Source: an uncultured Eubacteriales bacterium (GTDB lineage: Bacteria > Bacillota > Clostridia > Christensenellales > Aristaeellaceae). From it: 53,000 bases of DNA. The notes beneath the pieces were generated by a model. It was not told where the DNA came from and did no database searches. It worked only from the letters and a program-made list of their open reading frames with translations. Location: contig CACYGB010000007.1 of NCBI GenBank assembly GCA_902773895.1, positions 1-53,000 on the forward strand. Direction: 5' to 3'. Of this stretch, positions 25,331-35,115 are shown piece after piece (positions within the stretch are counted from its first letter, which is position 1; every line of letters starts with the position of its first letter). Both the position numbers and the translations under genes were made by a program.

Positions 25331-26608
25331 ATGAAAAAGATCCTCGCGCTTGCGCTGGCTCTGGTTTTGGCGCTGTCTGTCTGCTCTTTCGCCTTTGCGG
25401 AAGAATCCGTTGCTGACGTCATTGCCCAGGCGCAGACCATGACCAATGAAGAACTGTACAAGAAAGCCATCGAAGAATGCAACGGCAAGAGCCTGCTGGG
25501 CATCGGCAACTCCAGCCGCGGCAAAACCGCCAAGGAAACCTTCATCGAACTGCTCAAGGGCATTGACCCCTCCTTCGACACCAACATCGAATGGACCCAG
25601 CCCAAGAACAACACCATCTTTGACGCCCTGACCGGCTCCAACGAATATTTCGTTACCCTGATCCAGGACGGCAACCAGATCCAGAGCAAGATGCTGGACA
25701 CCGGCGAACTGCTGAACTTCGTTCCCCTGGATTGGCTCAACGCCGAGGGCGTTGCCCGTGAAAACAACGAAAACCCCCTGGCCCTGCAGACCCTGAACAA
25801 GGTGTTTGAATTCAACAACCTGGGCGACAAGACCTACACCAACTGCTGGGACTTTGTGGCTGCCGATGTGCACCCCCTGTTCATGGGCGTCAACTCCGAG
25901 CCCGTTGGCAAGAACTTCCTCTACATGCTGACCCGTGACGACTACGCCACCATCGTCAAGGAAGCCTACGACAAGCTGGACGCCGACAAGCAGGCTGCCT
26001 TCGCCCCCACCATTGAAGAAATGACTGCCGAAGCGGCCGACCTGGGCCTGCAGGGCGAAAACGCCAAGTATGCCCTGGCCTGGATCAAGCTGTGGTGCGA
26101 ACAGTTCCAGGAAGAAACGGATGACGGCCCCATCTGCAACACGCTGGTGCAGAAGTCCGCTGCCGGCCAGTGCGGTCTGCTGGTGTATTCCAAGCTGCGC
26201 AGTGTGCAGGAAACCGAAGATGTGTCCGTGAACAACGTCACCGTGGCTGCCTATCAGGAAGGCTACGAAGGCTTCGGCGGCTATGCCTACAAGCACTACA
26301 TGATGATCCCCAAGGCTTCCCAGTATCCCTGGACTGCCTGCGCCTTCATCGCTTACCTCACCACCACCCAGGAAGGCTTCGCTGCCTGGGGCAAGGACAT
26401 GGGCGGCTATGCTCCCGTTCCCGCCTGCATGCAGGATCACACCAAGGATGGTTATGTGGACGGCGTGAACACCTATGACGCCAAGAACGACCGCGGCTAC
26501 GAATGGTGGATCAACGAAGGCAAGCTGATCGTTGAAGATCCGGCCTACGCCGCTTCCGTGGCGGATGTGATGGGCGACTGGATCGACCTGATCATCGGCA
26601 TGAAGTAA
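25331..26608 (+). CDS. ABC transporter substrate-binding protein (family 1 type)
   Basis: A 425-residue secreted solute-binding protein. A Sec signal peptide (MKKILALALALVLALSV, cleavage near AFA-EE) is clear; there is no convincing lipobox. The mature part has the two-lobed binding-protein look, with GEDYAYKHYMMIPKASQYP-like C-lobe region (GGYAYKHYMMIP) and an FIAYLTTTQEGFAAWG helix. The neighbours are a double-length permease and an ATPase of the iron(III)/FbpABC-type superfamily, so iron complexes, polyamines or sugars are all possible ligands. Start ATG 25331 with AAAGGAAG; the frame from 25265 lacks a ribosome site. Confidence 0.88.
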   Translation: MKKILALALALVLALSVCSFAFAEESVADVIAQAQTMTNEELYKKAIEECNGKSLLGIGNSSRGKTAKETFIELLKGIDPSFDTNIEWTQPKNNTIFDALTGSNEYFVTLIQDGNQIQSKMLDTGELLNFVPLDWLNAEGVARENNENPLALQTLNKVFEFNNLGDKTYTNCWDFVAADVHPLFMGVNSEPVGKNFLYMLTRDDYATIVKEAYDKLDADKQAAFAPTIEEMTAEAADLGLQGENAKYALAWIKLWCEQFQEETDDGPICNTLVQKSAAGQCGLLVYSKLRSVQETEDVSVNNVTVAAYQEGYEGFGGYAYKHYMMIPKASQYPWTACAFIAYLTTTQEGFAAWGKDMGGYAPVPACMQDHTKDGYVDGVNTYDAKNDRGYEWWINEGKLIVEDPAYAASVADVMGDWIDLIIGMK

Positions 26609-26629
26609 TTCTTTCGGAAATGAATCCTT

Positions 26630-26662
26630 GGGCGGCGCGTCGGCTGGGCTGATACGCCGCCC
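26630..26662 (+). other. Intercistronic hairpin between binding protein and permease genes
   Basis: GGGCGGCG (26630-26637) and CGCCGCCC (26655-26662) form a GC-only 8-bp stem without a T-run. Such hairpins often protect the upstream binding-protein mRNA and lower downstream expression. This reading is inference. Confidence 0.55.
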
Positions 26663-26727
26663 ATCCTATACCATTCCCTCCGCGCACGCATCCGCCCGCG
26701 CGAATCACACCGAAAGGGGACAACGAT

Positions 26728-28569
26728 ATGACTGCCGCCGTGAACAAAGCAAGCCCCTGGAACAAGCGGCTGAACAGTATCCGGAATTATCTGTCCAAAC
26801 CGCAGAACGCCATTCTGCTGGCCCTGGGCATCATCTTGACCCTTACCACCGTCTGGCCGGCTTTCACCATCGTCCGGGACACCATCAGCATCCATAAGGG
26901 CACCGTGGATACCCGCGGCGCGGCCCCGGGCCAGGTTTACACCCTGTTCAACTGGACGGATCTGTTTGCGCCCGCTTCCAACACCGCCAGGAAACTTGCG
27001 CAGATCAATCTGTGGACGCCGCTGCTCAACTCCGTGCTGCTGAGCATCTTCGCCTGCATTGGCTCCATTTTTTACGGCGGTATTTTCGCCTACCTGGTCA
27101 CCCGCACCAACCTGAAATTCAAAAAATACCTGAGTTCCATTTTCATTTTCCCCTACATCATGCCCCAGTGGACCCTGGCCGTGATCTGGCGCAACCTGTT
27201 CAACAGCAACCTGATCACCAAGGGCGCAGACGGGCTGTTCGCTTCGGTGCTGAACATCCGCATGCCGCTGTGGTGGTGCCAGGGCATGTTCCCCAGCGCC
27301 GTGGTGCTGGCGCTGCACTACGCGCCGTTTGCCTACATCCTCATCGGCGGCATTTTCCGCAATATGGACGCCAACCTGGAGGAAGCGGCCACCATCCTGA
27401 ACACGCCCCGGTGGAAGACCTTCCTGCGGGTGACGATGCCCCTGGTGAAGCCCGCCATCCTGAGTACCATCCTGCTGGTGTTCTCCAGCGCCATGGGCTC
27501 CTACCCCATCCCCCATTACCTGAAGCTGTCCACCCTGTCCACCAAGTATGTGGAACTGAACGTGCAGCGCACCGGTGAAGCCAGCATTCTGGCCGTGATC
27601 ATGATGCTCTTTGGCTTCCTGATCCTGATCGTGAACCAGCGCACCACCTCCGGCCGCAAAAGCTTCACCACCGTCACCGGCAAATCCGGGCAGAGCAGCG
27701 TGGTGAACCTGGGCGTGGGCAAATACATCCTGTCCATTCTGTACATGCTGACCACCCTGTTCACCGGCATCCTGCCCATCATTCTCTTCGCCGTGGAAAC
27801 CTTCCTGCCCAACCCCGGCGATTATTCCTTCCTGACCAGCGGCATTTCCGGGCATATGACCACCAAATGGTGGATGACCGCTGAAAACGTATCGGAAAAC
27901 GGCATGTACGGGCAAAAAGGCATGCTGTTCAACGAAACCATCTGGAGCGCCTTTGGCGGCACGCTGCTGGTAGCCGTGCTGTGCGCCCTGGCCGCCGGCA
28001 CCATCGGCACCCTGGTCGGCTACTGCGTCAGCAAGAACCGGCGCAGCAAATGGGCCGCCTACGTCAACTCCATGGCCTTCCTGCCCTACCTGATGCCCGC
28101 CCTGGCCGTGGGCGTCGCCTTTGCCAAGTTCGGCTCCTCCATCGGCATCTACAATACGTTCCTGCTGCTGGTGCTGGCCGGTACGGTCAAATACATTCCC
28201 TTTGCCAGCCGCAGCGCCCTGAACTCCATGATGCAATTGTCCGATGAAATTGAGGAGGCCGCCATCATCCAGGATATTCCCTGGATCAAGCGCATGACCC
28301 GCATCATCATCCCCATCCAGAAAACGTCCATCATCAGCGGCTTCCTGCTGCCGTTCATGACGTGCCTGCGTGAATTGACCCTGTTCATGCTGCTGTGCAG
28401 CCAGACCAAGATCATCACCACGCTGTTGGACTACTTCGATGAAATGGGCCTGTACGCGTTCTCCAGCGGCATCAACCTGATTCTGATCGTGGTCATCCTG
28501 GTCTTCAACGCACTCGTGAACAAACTGACCGGCGCCAGCCTGGATTCCGGCATCGGCGGCGGCAAGTGA
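26728..28569 (+). CDS. ABC transporter permease, two fused membrane domains
   Basis: A 613-residue membrane protein with two binding-protein-dependent permease domains in tandem, about 12 hydrophobic segments. EAA-type loops that contact the ATPase are seen twice: NLEEAATILNTPRWKTFLRV (first half) and EIEEAAIIQDIPWIKRMTRI (second half). The double-length form is typical of FbpB-type iron(III) and related importers. ATG at 26728 with AAAGGGGAC. The two halves serve the same substrate delivered by the upstream binding protein. Confidence 0.92.
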   Translation: MTAAVNKASPWNKRLNSIRNYLSKPQNAILLALGIILTLTTVWPAFTIVRDTISIHKGTVDTRGAAPGQVYTLFNWTDLFAPASNTARKLAQINLWTPLLNSVLLSIFACIGSIFYGGIFAYLVTRTNLKFKKYLSSIFIFPYIMPQWTLAVIWRNLFNSNLITKGADGLFASVLNIRMPLWWCQGMFPSAVVLALHYAPFAYILIGGIFRNMDANLEEAATILNTPRWKTFLRVTMPLVKPAILSTILLVFSSAMGSYPIPHYLKLSTLSTKYVELNVQRTGEASILAVIMMLFGFLILIVNQRTTSGRKSFTTVTGKSGQSSVVNLGVGKYILSILYMLTTLFTGILPIILFAVETFLPNPGDYSFLTSGISGHMTTKWWMTAENVSENGMYGQKGMLFNETIWSAFGGTLLVAVLCALAAGTIGTLVGYCVSKNRRSKWAAYVNSMAFLPYLMPALAVGVAFAKFGSSIGIYNTFLLLVLAGTVKYIPFASRSALNSMMQLSDEIEEAAIIQDIPWIKRMTRIIIPIQKTSIISGFLLPFMTCLRELTLFMLLCSQTKIITTLLDYFDEMGLYAFSSGINLILIVVILVFNALVNKLTGASLDSGIGGGK

Positions 28570-28588
28570 CAAGGGGAGGAAATGAATT

Positions 28589-29935
<1,347 letters not shown>

Positions 29936-29950
29936 TCGCAAAACCAATCA

Positions 29951-29977
29951 GGGCTTCCGTTTCCGGAAGCCCTTTTT
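29951..29977 (+). terminator. Terminator of the ABC importer operon
   Basis: GGGCTTCCG, loop TTTC, CGGAAGCCC, then TTTTT; 16 bases after the stop codon. Confidence 0.93.
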
Positions 29978-29980
29978 CGT

Positions 29981-30008
29981 TTGCAATTTCCCAAAAATAG
30001 AGTATAAT
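29981..30008 (+). promoter_or_regulatory. Promoter of the MATE exporter gene
   Basis: TTGCAA (29981-29986), 16-base spacer, TATAAT (30003-30008). Expected transcript start near 30015 leaves the ATG at 30023 without room for a ribosome site and supports the TTG start at 30050. Confidence 0.72.
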
Positions 30009-30049
30009 ACCCTGCGGCGGGAATGGATCCGCCCAAGGGAGGAAACGCC

Positions 30050-31384
30050 TTGAACAAGGACCTGACTGTGGGAAGCCCGTCCCGGGTTTTGTGGAAATTC
30101 TGCCTGCCGCTGTTCGGCAGCATTCTTTTTCAGCAGCTGTACAACATCGCCGACAGCCTGGTAGCCGGAAAATTCATCGGGGAAAACGCCCTGGCGGCCG
30201 TGGGCAACAGCTACGAAATCACGCTGATTTTCATCGCCTTTGCCTTCGGCTGCAACATGGGCTGTTCCGTGATCGTGTCCCAGCTGTTTGGCGCCAAAGA
30301 TTACCGGCAGATGAAAACCGCTGTGACCACGGCGCTGCTGCTTACCGGCGCCGTCTGCCTGGCGCTGATGGCGCTGGGCCTGCTGGCCTGCCGATGGCTG
30401 CTGGCGCTGCTGCATACGCCGGAGGAACTGATGGCCCCCTCCGCCCTGTACCTGGATATATACCTGTGGGGCCTGCCGTTCCTGTTTTTCTATAACGTCG
30501 CCAACGGCGTTTTCTCGGCCCTGGGAGATTCCAAAACGCCCTTCCTGTTCCTGGCCGTCTCCTCCACCGCCAACATCCTTGTGGACATCTGGTTCGTCAC
30601 CGCGTTTTCCATGGGCATCGCCGGCGTGGCCTGGGCCACCTTCCTGTGTCAGGGCGTCAGCTGCATCCTGGCCATGGCCACCATGCTGCGCCGCCTGCAC
30701 CGCCTGCCTGCGGAAAGAAAAGCGCCGCTGTTCAGCCTGGATCTGCTGAAAAAGATCGTGGCCATCGCCTTGCCCAGCACCCTGCAGCAAAGCTTCATTT
30801 CCATCGGCAACGTGATCCTGCAGAGCGTAATCAACAGCTTCGGTTCCGGTGTGATGGCCGGCTATTCCGCCGCCGTGAAGCTGAACAACCTGGTGATCAC
30901 GTCCTTTACCACCCTGGCCAACGGCATTTCCACCTACACGGCCCAGAACATCGGCGCGGGAAAAACCCAGCGCATTCCCCTGGGCCTGCGGGCCGGGCTG
31001 AAAATGGTGTGGCTGCTGTGCGTGCCCTTCTGCCTGCTTTACTTCCTGACCGGCGAAACCTTTATCCGCTTTTTCCTGGACGCGCCTACCGACGACGCCC
31101 TGCATACCGGCGTGGTGTTCCTGCGCATCCTGTCGCCCTTCTACTTCGTGGTGTCGGCCAAGCTGGCGGCGGACGGCGTGCTGCGCGGCGCGGGCTTGAT
31201 GAAAAAATTCATGATCGCCACCTTTACCGACCTGATCCTGCGGGTTGTGCTGGCGCTGGTGCTGGCCCGCACCGCGCTGGGCTCCACAGGCATCTGGTGC
31301 GCCTGGCCCATCGGCTGGATCATCGGCACCGGGCTGTCGCTGCTGTTTTACAGGCAGTCGTTTCATCAGAAAGCGCCCGTCTGA
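30050..31384 (+). CDS. MATE family efflux transporter
   Basis: A 444-residue membrane protein with about 12 transmembrane helices in two similar halves. The N-terminal VLWKFCLPLFGSILFQQLYN and IADSLVAGKFIGENALAAVG segments are typical of MATE/NorM-type exporters, which move drugs or metabolites out in exchange for Na+ or H+. The start chosen is TTG 30050 because GGGAGG lies seven bases before it; the ATG at 30023 has no ribosome site. Single-gene unit. The 430 bp after it contain only palindromic repeats. Substrate unknown. Confidence 0.94.
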   Translation: MNKDLTVGSPSRVLWKFCLPLFGSILFQQLYNIADSLVAGKFIGENALAAVGNSYEITLIFIAFAFGCNMGCSVIVSQLFGAKDYRQMKTAVTTALLLTGAVCLALMALGLLACRWLLALLHTPEELMAPSALYLDIYLWGLPFLFFYNVANGVFSALGDSKTPFLFLAVSSTANILVDIWFVTAFSMGIAGVAWATFLCQGVSCILAMATMLRRLHRLPAERKAPLFSLDLLKKIVAIALPSTLQQSFISIGNVILQSVINSFGSGVMAGYSAAVKLNNLVITSFTTLANGISTYTAQNIGAGKTQRIPLGLRAGLKMVWLLCVPFCLLYFLTGETFIRFFLDAPTDDALHTGVVFLRILSPFYFVVSAKLAADGVLRGAGLMKKFMIATFTDLILRVVLALVLARTALGSTGIWCAWPIGWIIGTGLSLLFYRQSFHQKAPV

Positions 31385-31404
31385 CCAGGGGCAGCGGGAG
31401 GACG

Positions 31405-31450
31405 CTGGGGCGCTGCCCCAGACCCCGCCGGGGAGGAAGTTCCTCCCCGG
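31405..31450 (+). repeat. Paired GC-rich hairpins, left part of palindrome island
   Basis: Two adjacent hairpins: CTGGGGC GCT GCCCCAG (31405-31421) and CCGGGGAGGA / TCCTCCCCGG (31428-31450). Their sequence theme (CCCC-AGACCCCG) recurs on the right side of the island at 31729-31787. They look like a small dispersed intergenic repeat rather than a terminator, since no T-run follows. Confidence 0.6.
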
Positions 31451-31527
31451 ACCCCGCCACTTGCGGATGGTATAAGACTCATTTCCCAAGCCGTGTGCCG
31501 CAGTTGCGGAGGAAACGAAAACATGCC

Positions 31528-31655
31528 GCTCCCGGGCAGGCCGGCTATGCCGGCCCACCTGTGCACAAGCGCACAGGGGAAAACAGCGGGGATTTCTGAA
31601 AAACGAACAAGCTCGTTTTTCAGAAATCCCCGCTGTTTTCTTATTGCCCGGGAGC
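31528..31655. repeat. 128-bp cloverleaf-like palindromic element
   Basis: An 11-bp outer inverted repeat (GCTCCCGGGCA at 31528-31538 with TGCCCGGGAGC at 31645-31655) encloses three hairpins almost without gaps. Arm 1 is GGCCGGC/GCCGGCC, 31539-31555, loop TAT. Arm 2 is CCTGTGC/GCACAGG, 31558-31577, loop ACAAGC. Arm 3 is a perfect 27-28-bp stem, 31579-31640, loop ACAAGC. Arms 2 and 3 share the identical six-base loop. The region between the MATE gene and the next stop (31385-31811) contains no gene I can support. It could be a non-autonomous mobile element, a structured RNA or a protein-binding site. Confidence 0.7.
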
Positions 31656-31728
31656 TCTCTTGCCGACATAAAAGCTCCAGGCGCATATTGTTTGTTATTC
31701 CAAGTTTGCAACATCGCCAGGAAGAGGT

Positions 31729-31787
31729 CCAGGACCCGGCGGGTCCTGGTTCAGGGGTCCGGGGGCTGAAGAAGCCCCCGGTTTCTT
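31729..31787 (+). repeat. Right part of palindrome island, ending in a terminator-like hairpin
   Basis: CCAGGACCC GGC GGGTCCTGG (31729-31749) followed by CCGGGGGCT GAAGA AGCCCCCGG (31759-31781) and TTTCTT. The second hairpin could terminate plus-strand transcripts from the MATE gene. Confidence 0.6.
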
Positions 31788-31811
31788 CGCATCCTCGCTC
31801 AGCGGCCGGAA

Positions 31812-32591
31812 TCACAGCAGCGCTTCCAGTTCCTCCGGCGTAAAAGGAAACAGGGGCACATCAAAGGTCGGCTGGGCCAGCAGCGCGGGCGGCAGGAAGA
31901 AGACCACACGGCCTTCTTCATCGGCGTAAAAATCCGCGGCAGGGGAAAAGGCCATTTCGAACGCGTCCTGATCCGCGTCCGCCCGGACGACGCCGGCCTG
32001 CTTCAGTTCCTGAAAGCGCGGATACAGGACATCCAGCAGCACGTCGGCCATTTCATCGGAGGAGCCGGCAATCAGCTTTTGCAGCGCCGGATAATCCTCC
32101 GCCCGGACATCCTCCAGCTGATCCGTAGGCACGCCGGCCTGAGCCAGGGTAACGCCCCGCAGCGTCAGCGACTGGCCCACATAATCGCCGGTCAAATCGA
32201 AGGTCAGGGCCTCCATGGACAGGCTGACGCCCTCCTGGCCCTTGGTCTGCCGCCGGTAGAGCATCACGGACAGCAATTCCCGCTGATTGCACATCACGGC
32301 AAAATCGTGGATCACTTCGTTTTTCCCGTCAAAGCGCATGCTTTCCTCATTGGCAAACATGGGCAGCACCAGCTGGGTCATTTCGTCCAGCGCCATCTGA
32401 TAGGTGTCGTTGATGGCCGCCGCGGCGTAATCCTCGCCCAGGACGTGGGGATAGGCGTAGGTGAAATGGTACGTCCAGTTTTCCCCGGCGGGGTAAAACC
32501 TTTCCCCCGTTTGCCGCTCCACGGTGACTTCCGCCAGCGCAGGCACGGCGGCCAGCATCAGCGCCAGCACAAACGCAGCAATCTTAGCCAT
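31812..32591 (-). CDS. Secreted DUF3298/RsiV-like protein
   Basis: A 259-residue exported protein: signal peptide to about residue 20 (AALAALMLAAVPALA-like, here AFVLALMLAAVPALA), then a mature domain. The C-terminal region DFYADEEGRVVFFLPPALLA resembles the DUF3298/RsiV fold found in secreted anti-sigma-like and sensor proteins, where an F/Y-rich strand and a closing FTPEELEALL helix occur. No transmembrane anchor. The start ATG at 32591 overlaps the stop of the upstream gene by 8 bases, so it is the last gene of a three-gene operon with the gene at 32584-33645 and the CorC-like protein. Function unknown. Confidence 0.75.
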   Translation of the reverse strand: MAKIAAFVLALMLAAVPALAEVTVERQTGERFYPAGENWTYHFTYAYPHVLGEDYAAAAINDTYQMALDEMTQLVLPMFANEESMRFDGKNEVIHDFAVMCNQRELLSVMLYRRQTKGQEGVSLSMEALTFDLTGDYVGQSLTLRGVTLAQAGVPTDQLEDVRAEDYPALQKLIAGSSDEMADVLLDVLYPRFQELKQAGVVRADADQDAFEMAFSPAADFYADEEGRVVFFLPPALLAQPTFDVPLFPFTPEELEALL

Positions 32592-33645
32592 TGGAAATCC
32601 CCCACACGATCAGGGAGTTGCGGATGAATTCGCTGTACAGAGCATACTCATCCTGGCGTTCCGCCGGGAATTGCAGGGTGACATGGTACACGGTGTTCAG
32701 TTCGTCCGACGTGGTCCACAGCTGGTAGTCGCTGTCCCCCAGGGAATAATAAGTGTCAAAATCCAATTCCCGGCTCACCGACCGTCCCGGATGGCTGCCC
32801 TGCCAGGATTGCAGGAGCTGGGTGATCCCGGCTGTTTTTTCTTCCACATCAATGCGGATCATGGCGCTGCCGTCGGCCGTCTGCCACAGCATATGCGCCG
32901 CCGTATCGTCCGCCAGGCCGAAAATCGGCGGCAGGTTCACCGAGTATTCGCAGGCGGCGTTTTCCACCGTCTGCCATTCGTCCAGCATGCCGGCTTCGTA
33001 CCGTTCGGACAAGCCGAAGCTGATCACCCGGTAGCCGTACGCCGTTTCCGGCGCGCGCAGCAGCGTCATATCCGCGTGGCAAAGCCAGGTCAGGGCATCC
33101 TCGGGCAATTCCTCGGCCTCCGCGCCCATATCCCCATAATAGGTAAACAGATCGGCTGCCGTCTCCACCCGTTCGCCGCCGCTTACGCTCACGGAATAGA
33201 GATACACGCCGATCTTCGGCGCATCTTCCAGCTGCGTCAAATCAAAGGTCAGGCCCGCCTGGGTGCGGCTGACCCCGGCCATGGCGGCCGCCGCCGGCAG
33301 GGAATAAGCGCCGGAAACAAACAGCAGCGGATAATCCGCCTGCATCTCCTCCGCCGTCATTGTGGGACGGCCGTCCATCAGGTCGCCGCCGTCATGGGGC
33401 AGGGACAGGTTGTACAGCCCCAGGGCAAAGGCCGCCTCCACCAACGCCTGGGACGGCGCGGCGTTTTCCTCCAGGCCGGCTGTGCCGGTAAACACCGCCG
33501 CGCCCAGCACCGTTTCCGCCAGCATCTGCATTCCGGGCTCGATCACCACGTCCTGCCGGACGGGATCCCGGGTCGGGGCCGCGCAGGCAGGCACGGCGGC
33601 CAGCGCCAGGCTGAACGCCAGGAACCAGGCAAATATGCGCTTCAT
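32584..33645 (-). CDS. Uncharacterised secreted protein
   Basis: A 353-residue protein with a signal peptide (MKRIFAWFLAFSLALAAVPA, cleavage near ACA-AP). I do not recognise the mature domain; the second half (LWQTADGSAMIRIDVEEKTA, then ELDFDTYYSLGDSDYQLWTT) looks like a mixed alpha/beta domain and resembles the C-terminal part of the secreted cyclophilin at 9771-10913 only in general character. The ATG at 33645 has AAGGAGGGAG and forms an ATGA overlap with the upstream CorC-like gene; the frame extends further up to 33759 but inside that gene. Probably works at the cell surface with its operon partner. Confidence 0.8.
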   Translation of the reverse strand: MKRIFAWFLAFSLALAAVPACAAPTRDPVRQDVVIEPGMQMLAETVLGAAVFTGTAGLEENAAPSQALVEAAFALGLYNLSLPHDGGDLMDGRPTMTAEEMQADYPLLFVSGAYSLPAAAAMAGVSRTQAGLTFDLTQLEDAPKIGVYLYSVSVSGGERVETAADLFTYYGDMGAEAEELPEDALTWLCHADMTLLRAPETAYGYRVISFGLSERYEAGMLDEWQTVENAACEYSVNLPPIFGLADDTAAHMLWQTADGSAMIRIDVEEKTAGITQLLQSWQGSHPGRSVSRELDFDTYYSLGDSDYQLWTTSDELNTVYHVTLQFPAERQDEYALYSEFIRNSLIVWGISNG

Positions 33646-34994
33646 GGGTTGCTCCCTCCTTCGTTTTCCAGGGGCGCCGGCGGCGGCAGCACCGTCACCG
33701 TGGCCCATTCCACCCGGCGGTCCACAATTTCGTCCGCGCGGATGCGCAGCCCGCAGCACTCCACCACGGGATGCGTGCCGTCCTTGGGGATGGTGGCCAG
33801 CCGGCTGTAAATCAGCCCGCCCAGGGATTCAAAGCCCTGATCGGTGGGCAAATTCAGGTGCAGGGCTTCATTGATGGTTTCCAGCTCCGTCCCGCCGGCC
33901 ATCCGATACTGATTGTCGCCGATTTTCTGAATATCCGCCGGCATGGCCGGGTCGTATTCGTCGTAAATGTTCCCCACGATTTCCTCCAGCAGGTCCTCCA
34001 TGGTGATCAGGCCGCTGGTGCCGCCGTATTCATCCACCACGATGGCAAGGTGGGTCTTTTTCTGCTGCATATCCCGGAACAGCACGTCGGTGCGCACCGA
34101 CTCCGGCACGAAATACGCGGGCCGCAGGATCTGGCGCAGCGTTTTCTTGCCGCCGGTGGACAGGGCCAGCAGGTAATCCCGGGTGGTAATGGTGCCCAGC
34201 ACGTCGTCCAGGTCCTCCCCATATACCGGGAAGCGGGAAAGGCCGCTTTCGGAAATGGTTTTCATGATTTCCCGATTGGAGGCGTCCACCTGCAGGGCGG
34301 TCACGTCGGTGCGGTGGGTCATGCAGTCGGCGGCGGTCATGTTGTTGAATTCGAATATGTTCTCGATCATGTCCCGCTCGTCGCCCTCGATGGCGCCTTT
34401 CTCTTCCCCGGCGTCCACCAGCATGCGGATTTCCTCCTCGGTCACCTGCTCCTCTTCCGCCCGGGGATCCATGCCGAACAGGCGCAGCACGCCGTTGACC
34501 GATTTGGTCAGCAGCCACACAAGGGGACGGGTCACCTTGTTCACCGCCGCGATCACGCCGCAAACCGCCCGGGCCACCCGCTCCGGCTCCTTCATGGCCA
34601 CCCGTTTGGGCACCAGTTCACCGAAAATCAGTGTGAAATAGGATAGCACCAGGGTGATCAGCACCACGCACAGGGTGTTCACCGTGCGGCGGGACAGGCC
34701 CGTCAGCCCCATGCCCAGCAGCCAGTCCGCCAGCGGCCCGGCAAAGTGATCCGCCGCGAAGGCGCTGCCCAGGAAGCCGGCCAGGGTGATGGCTACCTGG
34801 ATGGTGGACAGGAAGCCCGACGGCTCCATGACCATTTTCAGCAGCCGGGACGCCTTTTTATCGCCCTCTTCCGCCTGTTTGCGCAGCCTGGTTTCGCTCA
34901 GGGAAACCACCGCGATTTCCGCGGCGGCAAAGAACGCGTTGACGCCGATGAGAAACACCTGCAGCAAAAGCAAGCCGCCTATGGGGATATCCAA
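33642..34994 (-). CDS. CNNM/CorC (hemolysin) family membrane protein
   Basis: A 450-residue protein with an N-terminal DUF21/CNNM membrane domain (about residues 1-190, four hydrophobic segments, ending in FGELVPKRVAMKEPERVARA), a pair of CBS domains (about 210-340; DYLLALSTGGKKTL, TSGLITMEDLLEEIVGNIYDE) and a C-terminal CorC/HlyC transporter-associated domain. Family members export or regulate Mg2+ and other divalent cations; the hemolysin name is historical. The start is a TTG at 34994 with TTAAGGAGG before it. First gene of a three-gene operon. Confidence 0.94.
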   Translation of the reverse strand: MDIPIGGLLLLQVFLIGVNAFFAAAEIAVVSLSETRLRKQAEEGDKKASRLLKMVMEPSGFLSTIQVAITLAGFLGSAFAADHFAGPLADWLLGMGLTGLSRRTVNTLCVVLITLVLSYFTLIFGELVPKRVAMKEPERVARAVCGVIAAVNKVTRPLVWLLTKSVNGVLRLFGMDPRAEEEQVTEEEIRMLVDAGEEKGAIEGDERDMIENIFEFNNMTAADCMTHRTDVTALQVDASNREIMKTISESGLSRFPVYGEDLDDVLGTITTRDYLLALSTGGKKTLRQILRPAYFVPESVRTDVLFRDMQQKKTHLAIVVDEYGGTSGLITMEDLLEEIVGNIYDEYDPAMPADIQKIGDNQYRMAGGTELETINEALHLNLPTDQGFESLGGLIYSRLATIPKDGTHPVVECCGLRIRADEIVDRRVEWATVTVLPPPAPLENEGGSNP

Positions 34995-35011
34995 GAAAAT
35001 TCCTCCTTAAC

Positions 35012-35050
35012 AAAAGAAAAAAAGAACCGGCGATCTGTTTCGCCGATTCT
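35012..35050 (-). terminator. Terminator of miaA overlapping the start region of the next promoter
   Basis: On the minus strand AGAATCGGCGA (35050-35040) pairs with TCGCCGGTTCT (35033-35023, one G-U) and is followed by TTTTTTTCTTTT (35023-35012). The 5' arm begins directly after the TATAAT of the promoter that serves the CorC-like gene. Confidence 0.8.
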
Positions 35051-35079
35051 ATTATACCATAGGCGTGTCCCGATTTCCA
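35051..35079 (-). promoter_or_regulatory. Promoter of the CorC-like operon
   Basis: TGGAAA (35079-35074), 17-base spacer, TATAAT (35056-35051) on the minus strand. The same -35 sequence is used by the glgB promoter candidate. Confidence 0.65.
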
Positions 35080-35115
35080 CATATAATTGAAAAGAATTTG
35101 TAACATTTTGCCGAT

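Noticed and set aside
31528..31655. Integron attC site or insertion-sequence end
   Set aside because: No GTTRRRY core-site boxes, no integrase or transposase gene in the window and no target-site duplication could be seen.
31385..31811. Small genes in the palindrome island (for example a plus-strand frame at 31493-31843)
   Set aside because: The frames run through perfect palindromes, have no ribosome site and read almost the same on both strands.
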